From Saccharospirillaceae bacterium (lineage in GTDB: Bacteria > Pseudomonadota > Gammaproteobacteria > Pseudomonadales > Oceanobacteraceae), in NCBI GenBank assembly GCA_022448365.1, contig JAKVCS010000001.1, positions 372,001 to 436,000 on the forward strand: a stretch of DNA of 64,000 nucleotides, written 5' to 3'. The stretch's first letter is position 1. Each line of letters opens with the position of its first letter. Shown here in pieces: positions 18,677-29,239 of this stretch. The translations under genes and the position numbers were made by a program. Below the pieces are notes generated by a model. The model was given only the letters and a program-made list of their open reading frames with translations, had not been told where the DNA came from and searched no databases.

Positions 18677-19759
18677 CTACGAATTTTTAGCCGCAAACTC
18701 AGCCATAAATTCAATTAACGCATCCACGCCCGCTTCCGGCACTGCGTTATAAATGCTTGCACGCATACCGCCCACACTGCGGTGACCTGCCAGATTTAAT
18801 AAACCTGCTGATTCAGTCTCTGCCAGGAAGGTTTTATCCAGCGCATCATCTTTCAGCGTGAAAGGCACATTCATGATCGAGCGATTGTTTTTAGCAACCG
18901 GGTTAGCGTAAAAACCACTACCATCAATATAATCGTACAGTTTCTGGGCTTTGCGCTGATTAATTTCTGCCATAGCAGCAACGCCACCCTGCTCTTTTAA
19001 CCATTCAAACACCAGCCCCGCCAGATACCAGCTGTAGCTTGGTGGCGTGTTGTACATAGAGCCATTATCCGCAGCAACCGTGTAATTAAACATGGTTGGC
19101 GTACCGTCAATCGCTTCGCCCAGTAAGTCTTCACGAATAATGACGACACACAGACCAGCAGGGCCGATATTTTTCTGAGCACCGGCGTAAATCATGCCGA
19201 ACTTAGAAACATCAATTTCTTCTGACAGAATCGCTGAAGAGAAATCTGCCACCAGCGGCACGTCGCCAGTTTCCGGAATGTAATCGAACTTCACACCACC
19301 AATGGTCTCATTCGGGCAGTAATGAACATAAGCCGCATCAGCGGATAAGTTCAGTTCATCCTGTGCTGGTGCAGAAGTAAATTTATTACCTTCTGTCGTT
19401 GCGGCGACATTCACGTCACAATAACGCTTAGCTTCAGCAATCGCTTTTTTAGACCATTGACCAGTATTGATGTAGTCAGCTTTCGGCTTGCCGCGTAACA
19501 GGTTCATCGGAATCATCGCGAACTGGCTGCTGGCACCACCCTGCATAAACAGAACTTTGTAGTTATCAGGAATCTGCATTAAGTCGCGCAGATCCCGCTC
19601 GGCTTTTTCCGCAACAGAAACAAACTCTTTGCTACGGTGGCTCATTTCCATAATGGACAAGCCCTTGCCATGCCAATCAGCCATTTCCTGCTGAGCGCGC
19701 TCTAAAACTGCCGTTGGCAAAGCCGCTGGGCCTGCACAAAAATTAAATGCTCGGGTCAT
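18677..19759 (-). CDS. serC: phosphoserine aminotransferase
   Basis: A PLP enzyme of serine and pyridoxal synthesis. At 360 residues it shows the family N-terminus [21 protein letters not shown] near residue 37, the cofactor site [15 protein letters not shown] near 69, the lysine in [12 protein letters not shown] near 197 and the C-terminal [15 protein letters not shown]. It lies between gyrA and pheA on the same strand, a conserved gammaproteobacterial order. The 286-base gap to pheA is filled by the repeat pair. Confidence 0.96.
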   Translation of the reverse strand: MTRAFNFCAGPAALPTAVLERAQQEMADWHGKGLSIMEMSHRSKEFVSVAEKAERDLRDLMQIPDNYKVLFMQGGASSQFAMIPMNLLRGKPKADYINTGQWSKKAIAEAKRYCDVNVAATTEGNKFTSAPAQDELNLSADAAYVHYCPNETIGGVKFDYIPETGDVPLVADFSSAILSEEIDVSKFGMIYAGAQKNIGPAGLCVVIIREDLLGEAIDGTPTMFNYTVAADNGSMYNTPPSYSWYLAGLVFEWLKEQGGVAAMAEINQRKAQKLYDYIDGSGFYANPVAKNNRSIMNVPFTLKDDALDKTFLAETESAGLLNLAGHRSVGGMRASIYNAVPEAGVDALIEFMAEFAAKNS

Positions 19760-19802
19760 ATTGCTCGATCTACAAATAGTTTGTTTGTATAAATTCTTTC
19801 AC

Positions 19803-19832
19803 AAGAAGAAAACACCCACTATTGCGGGTGTT
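19803..19832 (-). terminator. gyrA intrinsic terminator
   Basis: A 7-bp stem, AACACCC 19811-19817 with GGGTGTT 19826-19832, followed on the minus strand by TTTTCTTCTT. It starts about 10 bases after the gyrA stop. Confidence 0.8.
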
Positions 19833-19842
19833 GTTTGGATGC

Positions 19843-22482
19843 TTACTCAGCCACTGGCGCATCGCCTTCAGCATCGCCATTGCTTTCACTATCAGGAGTG
19901 TTTTCTACACCCTCTGCATTTTCAGCATCCAGATTTTCTTCATCTTCGTCAGCGGCATCACAAATACGCTCAACACCCACCAACTTCTCTTTTTCAGACA
20001 CTTTAATCAGAGTCACACCCTGAGTATTACGGCCTAATTGAGAAACTTCGTTAACGCGGGTACGAACCAATGTGCCTTGATCAGAAACCAGCATCACTTC
20101 GTCGTTTTCGAATACCTGAACAGCCCCCACCAGCGAACCATTACGCTCACTGGTTACCATGGCAATAACACCTTGCGTACCACGGCCTTTGGTCGGGAAT
20201 TCAGTCACTGCCGTACGTTTACCAAAACCACGTTCAGACGCCGTCAGGATGGTACCGCCCTCTTCCGGGATAATCAGAGAGATAACATTCTGGTCATCGG
20301 CCAGTTTGATACCACGAACACCACGAGCAGTACGACCCATTGGACGAACCGCCTCTTCGCTGAAGCGTACCGCTTTACCAGCATCCGACATCATCAGAAT
20401 ATCTTTCGAACCATCGGTAATCGCAACGCCAACCAGGTGATCACCGTCATCCAGTTCACAAGCAATCAGGCCCGTGGAACGTGGACGCGAGAACTGATCC
20501 AGAGAGGTTTTCTTAACCGTGCCTTTCGACGTCGCCATAAATACATAACGATCAGCACTGTATTCATCCACCGGCAGAATTGCGGTGATACGCTCACCCT
20601 CTTCGGATAAATTCAACACGTTAACAATCGGGCGGCCTTTCGCATTACGGCCAGCTTGCGGAATGTCGTATACGGTTAACCAGTAAACCTTACCAGCATC
20701 AGTGAAACACAGTACGGTATCGTGGCTGTTTACCACCAGTAAATGCTCAACAAAGTCTTCGTCTTTCACCGAAGTTGCCGACTTCCCTTTACCACCACGA
20801 CGCTGCGCCTGATAAGTATCCATCGGTTGAGTTTTGGCGTAACCACCGTGAGACAGAGTCAACACCAGATCCTCTTCCGGAATCAGATCCGCCATGGTCA
20901 GGTCACGTTTTTGCGCGATGATCTCAGTACGACGTTCATCGCCGTATTCTTCACGAATCGCTTCTAATTCTTCACGAATCACCTGCATCAAACGCTCAGC
21001 ACTGCCGAGGATTTCCAGATATTCAGCAATTTCCGTCAATTTAACCTGATATTCTTCAATCAGTTTTTCGTGTTCCAGGCCGGTCAGTTTCTGCAAACGC
21101 AAATCCAGAATCGCCTGAGCCTGAACCGGCGACAAATAATAACGACCATCACGGAAACCATACTGCTCTGGCAGATCATCCGGACGACACGCGTCTTCAC
21201 CGGCACGCTCAAGCATGTCGGACACATCACCGGGTTCCCAGGCCGTATTAATCAGCGCTTCTTTGGCCTCAGCCGCTGTCGGAGAGCGCTTGATCAGCTC
21301 AATAACCGGATCAATATTCGCCAGTGCCAGCGCCAGACCTTCAAGAATATGGCCACGCTCACGGGCCTTACGCAGTTCGAAAATGGTACGACGGGTCACC
21401 ACCTCACGACGGTGTTTAACAAAGGCGTCCAGCAGTTGTTTCAGGTTCAGCGTACGTGGCTGACCATCCACCAAAGCCACGGTATTAATACCAAATACCG
21501 TTTGCAATTGCGTTTGTGCAAACAGGTTATTCAGAACCACTTCCGGCATTTCGCCACGACGCAATTCCACAACGATACGCATACCGTCTTTATCAGATTC
21601 ATCACGCAGTTCCGTGATGCCTTCGATTTTTTTGTCTTTGACCAGCTCGGCGATTTTTTCAATCAGACGCGCTTTGTTCACCTGGTAAGGAATTTCGGTG
21701 AAGATAATTGAAACTTTGTCGTTTCTTTCATTTTCTTCAAAGTGGTGTTTGGCACGCATGTAAATACGGCCACGACCGGTACGATACGCGTCAACAATAC
21801 CGTCACGACCATTGATAAAAGCACCGGTCGGGAAATCCGGACCTGGGATATATTCCATCAAGCCATCAACATCCAAATCCGGATTGTCGATCAATGCCAG
21901 TGTGCCGTTCAGCACTTCGGTGATGTTATGAGGAGGAATATTGGTCGCCATACCCACGGCGATACCAGAAGAACCGTTTACCAACAGGTTCGGAATGCGG
22001 GTCGGCAATACTTCCGGAATCTGCTCAGTACCGTCGTAGTTAGGTACCCAATCAACGGTTTCTTTTTCGATGTCACCCAGCATGCTGTGGCTGATTTTCG
22101 CCATCCGCACTTCGGTATAACGCATTGCCGCTGCAGAGTCGCCATCGATCGAGCCAAAGTTACCCTGGCCATCCACCATCATATAACGCATGGAGAAGTC
22201 CTGGGCCATACGCACGATGGTGTCGTATACCGCAGAATCACCATGAGGGTGGTATTTACCGATTACGTCACCAACCACACGGGCGGATTTTTTGTATGGC
22301 TTATTCCAGTCATTGCCCAGTACGTTCATGGCATGTAACACACGACGGTGTACCGGCTTTAAACCGTCACGTACGTCAGGTAATGCACGACCAACAATTA
22401 CGCTCATGGCGTAATCAAGGTACGATTGCTGCAGCTCGTCCTCGATGTTGATTGGCAGTACTTCTTTGGCTAACTCACCCAT
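19843..22482 (-). CDS. gyrA: DNA gyrase subunit A
   Basis: An 879-residue type II topoisomerase subunit. The breakage-reunion domain has the catalytic tyrosine at residue 122 (AMRYTE). The quinolone region reads [13 protein letters not shown] with Ser83 and Asp87, the susceptible state in E. coli numbering. GyrA boxes such as [10 protein letters not shown] mark the C-terminal DNA-wrapping pinwheel (about 520-840), and the end is an acidic tail ([13 protein letters not shown]). The start is ATG 22482. It is transcribed away from mtaD. Confidence 0.97.
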   Translation of the reverse strand: MGELAKEVLPINIEDELQQSYLDYAMSVIVGRALPDVRDGLKPVHRRVLHAMNVLGNDWNKPYKKSARVVGDVIGKYHPHGDSAVYDTIVRMAQDFSMRYMMVDGQGNFGSIDGDSAAAMRYTEVRMAKISHSMLGDIEKETVDWVPNYDGTEQIPEVLPTRIPNLLVNGSSGIAVGMATNIPPHNITEVLNGTLALIDNPDLDVDGLMEYIPGPDFPTGAFINGRDGIVDAYRTGRGRIYMRAKHHFEENERNDKVSIIFTEIPYQVNKARLIEKIAELVKDKKIEGITELRDESDKDGMRIVVELRRGEMPEVVLNNLFAQTQLQTVFGINTVALVDGQPRTLNLKQLLDAFVKHRREVVTRRTIFELRKARERGHILEGLALALANIDPVIELIKRSPTAAEAKEALINTAWEPGDVSDMLERAGEDACRPDDLPEQYGFRDGRYYLSPVQAQAILDLRLQKLTGLEHEKLIEEYQVKLTEIAEYLEILGSAERLMQVIREELEAIREEYGDERRTEIIAQKRDLTMADLIPEEDLVLTLSHGGYAKTQPMDTYQAQRRGGKGKSATSVKDEDFVEHLLVVNSHDTVLCFTDAGKVYWLTVYDIPQAGRNAKGRPIVNVLNLSEEGERITAILPVDEYSADRYVFMATSKGTVKKTSLDQFSRPRSTGLIACELDDGDHLVGVAITDGSKDILMMSDAGKAVRFSEEAVRPMGRTARGVRGIKLADDQNVISLIIPEEGGTILTASERGFGKRTAVTEFPTKGRGTQGVIAMVTSERNGSLVGAVQVFENDEVMLVSDQGTLVRTRVNEVSQLGRNTQGVTLIKVSEKEKLVGVERICDAADEDEENLDAENAEGVENTPDSESNGDAEGDAPVAE

Positions 22483-22774
22483 AGATATCCGACCTGTTCC
22501 TTTTTAAGGGGTTAACGCTCTGCTTGAACGTTAAATACAAAGCATCGGAGCATATCACAGTTACCAACCAAAAACCGAAGAAAAACAGGGAAATACCCGC
22601 TGAGAGCTCCTGTATCGCGCTCTCAGCGATTTTTGCTTTCAGACACCTGTCTATATCGGTTAAAAAACAGACAACAAAAACCCAGCGCCAACAGCAACAA
22701 CAAGCTCTGAGAGATTGATAAAAATCAGATATACTCTTACACCACTATGATAACCAGATCCGGAACCCTGACGT
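22483..22774. promoter_or_regulatory. divergent gyrA/mtaD intergenic region
   Basis: A 292-base gap that must hold promoters for gyrA (minus) and mtaD (plus). A TATACT box at 22730-22735, 40 bases before the mtaD ATG, is a possible -10 element but no good -35 sits at the right distance. A GAGAGCTCCTGTATCGCGCTCTC-like imperfect inverted repeat lies near 22600-22622. No gene is seen. Confidence 0.3.
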
Positions 22775-24097
22775 ATGCAGGCTGATATTCAGATTAACGC
22801 CCGCTGGGTCGCACCATTAAGCGCTTCCCATAGCCGCACATTGCTAAACAACCAGGCAGTATTCGTAAAGGATGGCAAAATCCTCGCCATTCAGGATCAA
22901 CAAGCAACAAGCCATGAAGCGGACCAAGTTGTTGAATTAACGGACCACCTCTTATTACCCGGCTACGTGAATGCTCACGGCCATGCAGCCATGTCATTAT
23001 TCCGTGGCCTGGCCGACGACCTGCCGCTGATGACCTGGCTAAACGAACATATCTGGCCCGCGGAAGCCAAATGGACAACCGCTGAATTTGTTCTGGATGG
23101 CACACGACTGGCCATTGCAGAAATGCTTAAATGCGGCACCACGACCTATTCCGATATGTACTTTTATCCGCAGCAAGGGGCACAAGCGGCCTTCGAGTCC
23201 GGTATTAGAAACGTCAGCTTTACGCCGATTCTGGATTTCCCGACGAACTTTGCCCAAAACGCCGACGATTACATTGAAAAGGCCGTTGCCGCACACAAGC
23301 ACTACCAAAACCAGCCTCGGATTACTTTGGGACTCGGGCCACACGCACCGTATACGGTTTCGGATACCCCTTTGAAAGAGGTAACTGCACTGGCGGATCA
23401 GCTGGATATTCCGGTTCAGATTCATTTGCACGAAACCGCTTTTGAAGTCGCCCAAAGCCTGGAAGAAAAAGGCAAACGACCGACTCAGCGCTTAGCCGAT
23501 TTAGGTTTTTTAACCGAGCGTGTCAGCTGTGTGCACATGACACAGATCTCCGACGACGACATTGAAATTCTGAAACAAACCGGCGCTTCCGTTGTGCATT
23601 GCCCGGAATCCAACTTAAAACTGGCCAGTGGTTTTTGCCCAACCGCCAAACTGTTAAGCAATGGCATTAATGTAGGCTTGGGAACCGACGGGGCCGCCAG
23701 TAATAACGATTTAAATATTCAGGGCGAAATGAAAACCGCCGCGATGCTGGCCAAAGCCGTCGCTGAAGATGCCGCCGCTCTGCCCGCCTGGCAAGCTTTG
23801 GAAATGGCTACCATTGGCAGCGCCAAATCTCTGGGGATTGATGATCAGGTTGGCTCACTGGACGTTGGCAAGTGGGCGGATATGCAGGCCGTGAATTTAT
23901 CTCAGCTGGGTCAGAACCCACTGTACGATCCAATTTCGCAACTGGTTTATACCGATTCGAGTCGTGCCACCGAGTACGTTTGGGTTGAAGGTAAAGCCTT
24001 ATTAGAAAAAGGCCAGTTAAGTGAAGCCAGCGGCCTGGATGAAGAACAGTTAATTGCCAATGCAGTGCAGTGGCAGAAGAAAATTTCGCAAAATTAA
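22775..24097 (+). CDS. mtaD: 5-methylthioadenosine / S-adenosylhomocysteine deaminase
   Basis: A 440-residue amidohydrolase of the MtaD/SsnA group. The metal site HxH is in NAHGHAAMSLFRG near residue 67; IHLHE near 214 and a later VHCPESNLKLASG near 277 follow, and the last metal aspartate is in GLGTDGAASNNDLN near 300. Family members deaminate methylthioadenosine or adenosylhomocysteine. In Pseudomonas the same gene sits next to ubiG and mupP, which supports the call. It precedes ubiG on the same strand, separated by a repeat element. Confidence 0.88.
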   Translation: MQADIQINARWVAPLSASHSRTLLNNQAVFVKDGKILAIQDQQATSHEADQVVELTDHLLLPGYVNAHGHAAMSLFRGLADDLPLMTWLNEHIWPAEAKWTTAEFVLDGTRLAIAEMLKCGTTTYSDMYFYPQQGAQAAFESGIRNVSFTPILDFPTNFAQNADDYIEKAVAAHKHYQNQPRITLGLGPHAPYTVSDTPLKEVTALADQLDIPVQIHLHETAFEVAQSLEEKGKRPTQRLADLGFLTERVSCVHMTQISDDDIEILKQTGASVVHCPESNLKLASGFCPTAKLLSNGINVGLGTDGAASNNDLNIQGEMKTAAMLAKAVAEDAAALPAWQALEMATIGSAKSLGIDDQVGSLDVGKWADMQAVNLSQLGQNPLYDPISQLVYTDSSRATEYVWVEGKALLEKGQLSEASGLDEEQLIANAVQWQKKISQN

Positions 24098-24132
24098 TTT
24101 TTAGGAACCGCAAGCAGGGTCAGTACCCATTA

Positions 24133-24213
24133 TTTTTCAGCCGCCGGACCGAACAGCACATCACTGTGCTGGCGATCCTACCGCCACATCCTGTGGCGGC
24201 TTTGAAAAACAAT
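24133..24213 (+). repeat. two-hairpin intergenic repeat, copy B
   Basis: It starts TTCAGCCGCCGGA. The first hairpin is AGCACATCACTGTGCT (24155-24170), the second CCGCCACATCCTGTGGCGG (24181-24199), then CTTTGAAAAACAAT. The order, spacing and single-stranded parts match copy A while the stem bases differ in a paired way. It lies between mtaD and ubiG. Confidence 0.75.
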
Positions 24214-24252
24214 CTGTACTAATACTGCTTCCTGGTCAGATGAAGTGACAAA

Positions 24253-24987
24253 ATGACTACTAAAAATAGACAAAACGTCGACAGCGCAGAAATCGCAAAA
24301 TTTGAAGCTCTGGCCACCCGCTGGTGGGACCTGGAAAGTGAATTCAAGCCGCTTCACGAAATCAATCCACTGCGAACGAACTACGTTGATTCCATCGCTC
24401 ACCTGGCCGGCAAAAAGGTGCTGGATGTGGGCTGCGGTGGTGGCATTCTGTCAGAAGCAATGGCGCAACGCGGTGCTGACGTTACCGGTATCGACATGGG
24501 TCAGGCCAATTTAAATACCGCTAAGCTGCACGCGTTAGAAAGCGGCGTAAAAGTCGATTACCAATGCATCCCGGTAGAGGAACTGGCCGATCAACAGCCG
24601 GAATCATTCGATGTGGTAACCTGCCTGGAAATGCTGGAACACGTGCCGGATCCACTTTCCATAATAAAAGCGTGTCATAAGCTGGTTAAGCCTGGCGGCC
24701 ATGTGATCTTCTCCACAATCAACCGCAACCCAAAGTCTTACGCCTTCGCCATTATTGGCGCTGAATATGTACTGGGTCTGGTTCCGACAGGCACTCACGA
24801 TTACCACAAGTTTATAAAGCCGAGCGAGATGACCCGCTGGTGCCGCGAAACCGGTTTAGTCGTTACCGATATGACCGGCATGGTCTACAACCCAATCACT
24901 AAGGTTTACAGCCTCAAAGACAACGATGTGGACGTCAACTACCTGATGGCAACCGAGAAAAAGGAAGGTCCGTCGAATGAAGCCTGA
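24253..24987 (+). CDS. ubiG: ubiquinone biosynthesis O-methyltransferase
   Basis: A 244-residue SAM-dependent enzyme that does both O-methylations in ubiquinone synthesis. It has the N-terminal [19 protein letters not shown] segment typical of UbiG, motif [14 protein letters not shown] near residue 56 and [13 protein letters not shown] near 118. It ends inside the mupP start (11-base overlap), so the two are coupled. Confidence 0.96.
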   Translation: MTTKNRQNVDSAEIAKFEALATRWWDLESEFKPLHEINPLRTNYVDSIAHLAGKKVLDVGCGGGILSEAMAQRGADVTGIDMGQANLNTAKLHALESGVKVDYQCIPVEELADQQPESFDVVTCLEMLEHVPDPLSIIKACHKLVKPGGHVIFSTINRNPKSYAFAIIGAEYVLGLVPTGTHDYHKFIKPSEMTRWCRETGLVVTDMTGMVYNPITKVYSLKDNDVDVNYLMATEKKEGPSNEA

Positions 24988-25654
24988 AGCAATCCTGTTT
25001 GATCTGGACGGCACTCTGGTCGATACCGCTCCTGACTTTTTTGCCGTGGTTAATGGCTTGCGTAAAGATCAGGGCAAACCGGAGTTAGCGGATGAGAAAA
25101 TACGCGAACAGGTTTCTAATGGTGGCTCTGCCCTGACCCGAATCGCCTTTGATTACCCCGATCAGGCTGGTCGTGATTTAGCAACAGCCTCCGCTGTTTT
25201 TATTGAACATCGCCAACAGCTACTGGACCGCTACTTCGATAATATCGGTACCTTAAGCGGCTATTTTTCTGGCTTCGAAACGGTACTGGCAGAACTGGAA
25301 AAACAGCAGATTCGCTGGGGCATTGTGACCAACAAGCCACGCCTTTATACCGACGAGCTGCTGCAGAAGCTGAATATTCAGTGTGATGTGGTGATTTGTC
25401 CAGATGATGTTTCCAAAGCAAAACCCGATCCGGAGCCACTGTTAAAAGCCGCTGAAATGTTAGGGCTGAAAGCCGGACAATGCTGGTACGTTGGCGATCA
25501 TATCCGCGACATACAAGCTGGCAAGGCTGCCGAGATGTTCACTCTGGCAGCCAGCTTCGGTTATATCGAAGCCGACGACAGTGCTGAGAACTGGAATGCA
25601 GATGCCATTATTGAAACACCTGAAGCACTGCTGCAAGAACTCGCAGCGCGGTAA
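24977..25654 (+). CDS. mupP: N-acetylmuramate 6-phosphate phosphatase (MupP)-like HAD phosphatase
   Basis: A 225-residue HAD IA phosphatase: motif [15 protein letters not shown] at residues 7-20, motif [10 protein letters not shown] near 114, lysine in KPDPEPL near 149 and [12 protein letters not shown] near 171. By sequence it resembles phosphoglycolate phosphatase (Gph). The conserved place between ubiG and yciK is that of Pseudomonas MupP, which dephosphorylates MurNAc-6-P in peptidoglycan recycling, so MupP is preferred. Gph activity remains possible. Confidence 0.82.
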   Translation: MKPEAILFDLDGTLVDTAPDFFAVVNGLRKDQGKPELADEKIREQVSNGGSALTRIAFDYPDQAGRDLATASAVFIEHRQQLLDRYFDNIGTLSGYFSGFETVLAELEKQQIRWGIVTNKPRLYTDELLQKLNIQCDVVICPDDVSKAKPDPEPLLKAAEMLGLKAGQCWYVGDHIRDIQAGKAAEMFTLAASFGYIEADDSAENWNADAIIETPEALLQELAAR

Positions 25655-25702
25655 AAAATACAAACTGAACTTAATCCGATTAAAAATTACGAAGCAAACA
25701 CA

Positions 25703-26503
25703 ATGATCGATATTAGCCAGCTAAAGCCTGTTAAACAGGCACAACAAGAACAGGTTTTAAAAGGCCGCGTTATTCTGGTAACGGGCGCTGGTTACGGCAT
25801 TGGCCGCACTGCCGCATTAACCTACGCACGCGCTGGCGCAACCGTTCTGCTGCTGGGCCGCACTCAGGAAGCGTTAAACGACACTTACGATTTAATTGAA
25901 GCGGAAAACCTGCCTCAGCCTGCCGTACTACCGTTCGACTTGGAAGAAAATGACGAAGATAAATTCCGCCAACTGGCAAATTTAATTGACGACAATTTCA
26001 ATCACTTAGATGGTGTATTATTAAATGCTGGTGTCTTAGGGCAGCGTACGCCTTTGGATAATTACGATTGGAATACCTGGCAAAAGGTAATGCAGATTAA
26101 TGTGAACGGTCAGTTCGTATTAATGAAGCACCTGATTCCACTGCTGCGCCAGGCTCCCAACGATGCTGCCGTCGTTTTTACCACGTCTAGCGTGGGCCGC
26201 AAGGGGCGTGCTTATTGGGGTGCTTACTCTGTATCAAAATTCGCCACCGAAGGCCTGATGCAGGTTCTGGCAGAAGAACTGGAAAATACCTCAGACGTAC
26301 GGGTGAATTGCATTAACCCAGGCGGTACCCGCACTCAAATGCGCGCTTCAGCGTACCCGAACGAACACCCACACAGCGTTCCTGAAGCAGATGAAATTAT
26401 GCCTCTGTATATGTACCTGATGTCACCGGATTCTATCGACGTTAATTGCGAAAGTATTGACGCTCAACCGAAGAAGGCACCGGGCGCTCGCAGCGGCCAG
26501 TAA
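25703..26503 (+). CDS. yciK: YciK-family short-chain oxidoreductase
   Basis: A 266-residue SDR protein. The NAD(P) loop is VTGAGYGIGRTAA near residue 26, NAG is in LLNAGVLGQ near 107, and the catalytic triad is Ser in TTSSVGRKG, Tyr and Lys in YSVSKFATEG. YciK is a widespread SDR with uncertain substrate, usually coded next to ubiG/gph in pseudomonads, as here. Confidence 0.9.
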   Translation: MIDISQLKPVKQAQQEQVLKGRVILVTGAGYGIGRTAALTYARAGATVLLLGRTQEALNDTYDLIEAENLPQPAVLPFDLEENDEDKFRQLANLIDDNFNHLDGVLLNAGVLGQRTPLDNYDWNTWQKVMQINVNGQFVLMKHLIPLLRQAPNDAAVVFTTSSVGRKGRAYWGAYSVSKFATEGLMQVLAEELENTSDVRVNCINPGGTRTQMRASAYPNEHPHSVPEADEIMPLYMYLMSPDSIDVNCESIDAQPKKAPGARSGQ

Positions 26504-26631
26504 ATGGAACTCGCGATCGCTGAATCGCTACCTGGATAATACAGTTCCGGCCTGTGCGCTTTACCCGCACAGGCTTTTATTATCTAATCGACGAAAATTT
26601 GTCTTATTTTTACCAATTTGCAGGAGACAGC

Positions 26632-27759
26632 ATGGCTGGCTTACTTCCGGATATGGATCCAGACGGCTTATTAGAATATTCCGTTGTTTTTACTGATCGC
26701 TCTCTGAACCACATGTCACAACAGTTCCAGACTGTCATGAATGACATTTCATCAACCCTCAAATCCGTATACAGCGCCGATGCCGTCGTTGTAGTGCCAG
26801 GTGGCGGAACTTACGGTATGGAAGCCGTGGCTCGTCAATTTGCACAAGACAAAAAGGCCCTGGTGCTTCGTAACGGCTGGTTCAGCTACCGCTGGACTCA
26901 GATTTTTGAGATGGCCAACATCCCGGCCTCTTGCACGGTATTAAAAGCTCAGCGCATCGAAGAAGGCTCACAAGCACCATTCGCTCCACAGCCAATCGAC
27001 GAAGTGGTCGCCACCATCAAAGCTGAAAAGCCGGAAATGGTATTCGCACCACATGTAGAAACCGCATCCGGCATGATTCTTCCAAACGACTACCTGAAAG
27101 CCGTTGCCGATGCCGTGCATTCGGTTGGCGGATTGTTCGTTCTGGATTGCGTGGCTTCTGGTACCTTGTGGGTTGATATGAAAGCCATCGGTGTCGATGT
27201 ACTCATCAGCGCACCTCAAAAAGGCTGGAGTTCTTCGCCATGTGCCGCACTGGTGATGATGAGCCAGGCTGCTGTGAATACGATGGAAAACACCACCAGT
27301 ACCAGCTTTGCAGCCAACCTCAAGCAGTGGCACATGATCATGCAAGCCTACGAAAACGGCGGCCATGCTTACCATGCAACCATGCCAACCGATGCACTGA
27401 CCAAATTCCGCGACACCATGATGGAAACCAAAGAATACGGTTTCGATAAAGTGCGCGAAGAACAGTTAGAGCTGGGTAGACGCGTACGTGAGATGCTCGA
27501 AAGCAAAGGCATCAAAAGTGTTGCCGCAGAAGGCTTTAAAGCACCCGGCGTTGTCGTTAATTACACCACCGACAGTGATATGCAAAACGGTAAAAAATTC
27601 GCCGCACAAGGCATGCAGGCTGCTGCCGGTGTACCACTGATGTGCGACGAAGGTGACGACTACCAGTCTTTCCGTATCGGCTTATTTGGTTTAGACAAAC
27701 TGCACGATGTTGACGGTGCGGTTGATCGCCTGGAAAAAGTGATAGATCAGATTCTGTAA
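26632..27759 (+). CDS. class V aminotransferase (alanine-glyoxylate aminotransferase-like)
   Basis: The start at ATG 26632 (MAGLLPDMDPDG) has AGGAGA upstream; a longer frame from 26554 lacks support. The 375-residue PLP enzyme shows VVPGGGTYGMEAVAR near residue 55, PHVETASGMI near 142, LDCVASGTLW near 172 and the Schiff-base lysine in ISAPQKGWSSSP near 198. This pattern fits the alanine-glyoxylate/serine-pyruvate aminotransferase group. It stands alone after yciK with its own terminator. The substrate pair is not certain. Confidence 0.82.
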   Translation: MAGLLPDMDPDGLLEYSVVFTDRSLNHMSQQFQTVMNDISSTLKSVYSADAVVVVPGGGTYGMEAVARQFAQDKKALVLRNGWFSYRWTQIFEMANIPASCTVLKAQRIEEGSQAPFAPQPIDEVVATIKAEKPEMVFAPHVETASGMILPNDYLKAVADAVHSVGGLFVLDCVASGTLWVDMKAIGVDVLISAPQKGWSSSPCAALVMMSQAAVNTMENTTSTSFAANLKQWHMIMQAYENGGHAYHATMPTDALTKFRDTMMETKEYGFDKVREEQLELGRRVREMLESKGIKSVAAEGFKAPGVVVNYTTDSDMQNGKKFAAQGMQAAAGVPLMCDEGDDYQSFRIGLFGLDKLHDVDGAVDRLEKVIDQIL

Positions 27760-27785
27760 TTCCTGATCAATACTGCTTATACAGA

Positions 27786-27828
27786 AAAGCCGGAGATGAG
27801 TTTATCCATATCATTTGCGGCTTTTTTG
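27786..27828 (+). terminator. terminator after the class V aminotransferase
   Basis: Stem AAAGCCG (27786-27792) with CGGCTTT (27818-27824) followed by a T run, about 27 bases after the stop codon at 27759. Confidence 0.75.
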
Positions 27829-27888
27829 TTTATCCAGACCAGTGCTTAAAACCTGCACTTTTTCAGCGTTTTAACCAACACGCAGGCA

Positions 27889-27925
27889 TAAAAAAACCGC
27901 CATCGTCATAACAGCGGTTTTTAAA
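27889..27925 (-). terminator. terminator after the DUF3127 gene
   Basis: Stem AAAACCGC (27893-27900) with GCGGTTTT (27914-27921), preceded on the plus strand by an A tract that gives a T tail on the minus strand. It lies about 40 bases beyond the DUF3127 stop. Confidence 0.75.
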
Positions 27926-27964
27926 ACAATCGCACGGCTTACACAACAAAGCCGGGGGCAGTCA

Positions 27965-28354
27965 TCAGAACGGCACGTCATCATCAAACGCAGGGCCAGA
28001 GGACGACGGCGCAAAACCGCCCATATCAAAATTCTGAGCCGGAGCGGCATCACCGGCGCGGTCTACTTTCCAAGCCTGCAGGCTGGTAAAGCACTTTTCC
28101 GGCTTACCTGGCGCATTCCAGAGACGGCCCGACAGATTAAACGTCACCATCACCTCATCGCCTACCTGATAGGCATCCATCAGTGCACACTTGTCTTTAA
28201 TCAACTCCAGCGCCACATAGTTCGGGTAATCCGGGTTTTCACCTTCACCGCTCAGCTTGATAACAAACTCACGCTTGGTGAAACCGTTCTGACCGTATTC
28301 GCGGGTCTGATCGATGGAGTGAATGATTCCCTGGGCTTCGAAGCTCTTAGACAT
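27965..28354 (-). CDS. DUF3127 protein with SSB-like acidic tail
   Basis: A 129-residue protein with an OB-like core (EAQGIIHSIDQTREYGQNGF; KREFVIKL; VALELIKDKCALMD; VTFNLSGRLW) that fits the DUF3127 family. After a Gly/Ser/Pro-rich linker it ends in FDDDVPF. That end copies the SSB C-terminal tip DDDIPF, which binds DNA repair and replication proteins. The start ATG 28354 has AGG upstream. It is a single gene with its own terminator. A single-strand DNA-binding or SSB-mimic role is inference. Confidence 0.8.
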   Translation of the reverse strand: MSKSFEAQGIIHSIDQTREYGQNGFTKREFVIKLSGEGENPDYPNYVALELIKDKCALMDAYQVGDEVMVTFNLSGRLWNAPGKPEKCFTSLQAWKVDRAGDAAPAQNFDMGGFAPSSSGPAFDDDVPF

Positions 28355-28467
28355 ATGACTACCTGATGGCTGATAAATTGAATGCCGTCATGATACCACC
28401 TTACCAATGATTTCTAACCCTATTACAATGTTGAACCTTCAGAATCTGAGTTGTATCTGAGCCCGAT

Positions 28468-29172
28468 ATGCCGTCTTTGTATGCCCTGACCGTGCTGGCA
28501 TTCAGCACCCTGCTGTTCGTTTCCCATACCTCTGCCGAGCCACTCACCTTTCGCCAGGCCAAAAAACAGCTGAAAGCCCTGTATCAGGACGAACACCAAA
28601 CCAGCTTCTATTGCGGTTGTGACTTTCGTTATCAGGGTAAAAAACTGATTCCAGACCTCAACAGTTGCGGCTATCAGGTACGTAAACAACACAAACGCGC
28701 CAGCCGTATCGAATGGGAGCACATCGTCCCGGCCTGGGCCTTTGGGCATCAGCGCCAGTGCTGGCAAAACGGCGGCCGCAAAGCCTGTAAAAGAGACCGC
28801 GTATTTCGCCTGATGGAAGGGGATATGCACAACCTGGTACCCGCCATTGGTGAAGTGAATGGCGACCGCTCGAATTATCGCTTCAGCGATTGGAACGGCT
28901 TCCCGCAGCAATATGGCCAGTGCGCCATGGTGGTCGATTTTAAAGGCAAGCGCGTACAGCCAACGCAGCAAAGCCGCGGCGCCATTGCCCGCGCTTACTT
29001 ATATATGGAAGAAAAATACTCACTGCGATTATCGAAAAAAGAGCGCAAACAATACCAGGCGTGGAATAAACAACAGCCGCCCGGCCGCTGGGAATGTCGC
29101 CGCAATCGTTTAATTGAGAAAATTCAGGGAAACAGAAACCCATTCATTAAGAACTGCAAACGCACGCAATAA
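28468..29172 (+). CDS. endA: endonuclease I family protein (EndA/Dns)
   Basis: A 234-residue exported non-specific nuclease. Residues 1-23 form a Sec signal peptide ending SHTSA-EP. The His-Cys/beta-beta-alpha metal site is in [14 protein letters not shown] near residue 90, followed by [21 protein letters not shown] near 120. Cysteines (YCGCDF; SCGY; QCW; AC) suggest disulfide bonds in the periplasm, as in Vibrio Dns and E. coli EndA. It converges with the PI-PLC gene at a shared terminator. Confidence 0.95.
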   Translation: MPSLYALTVLAFSTLLFVSHTSAEPLTFRQAKKQLKALYQDEHQTSFYCGCDFRYQGKKLIPDLNSCGYQVRKQHKRASRIEWEHIVPAWAFGHQRQCWQNGGRKACKRDRVFRLMEGDMHNLVPAIGEVNGDRSNYRFSDWNGFPQQYGQCAMVVDFKGKRVQPTQQSRGAIARAYLYMEEKYSLRLSKKERKQYQAWNKQQPPGRWECRRNRLIEKIQGNRNPFIKNCKRTQ

Positions 29173-29184
29173 AATATCCAGAAA

Positions 29185-29222
29185 TAAAAAAGCCCGGTTT
29201 GTTTTCCAAATCGGGCTTTATT
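29185..29222. terminator. bidirectional terminator between endA and the PI-PLC gene
   Basis: A stem of about 11 bp (AAAGCCCGGTTT with AAATCGGGCTTT) flanked by A and T tracts on both sides. It serves both convergent genes. Confidence 0.85.
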
Positions 29223-29239
29223 CAGGCATCAGGGTGCAA

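Noticed and set aside
20038-22338. Several long plus-strand frames inside gyrA
   Set aside because: They lie antisense to a well-conserved gyrA and have low-complexity, Thr/Arg/Gln-rich products typical of shadows.
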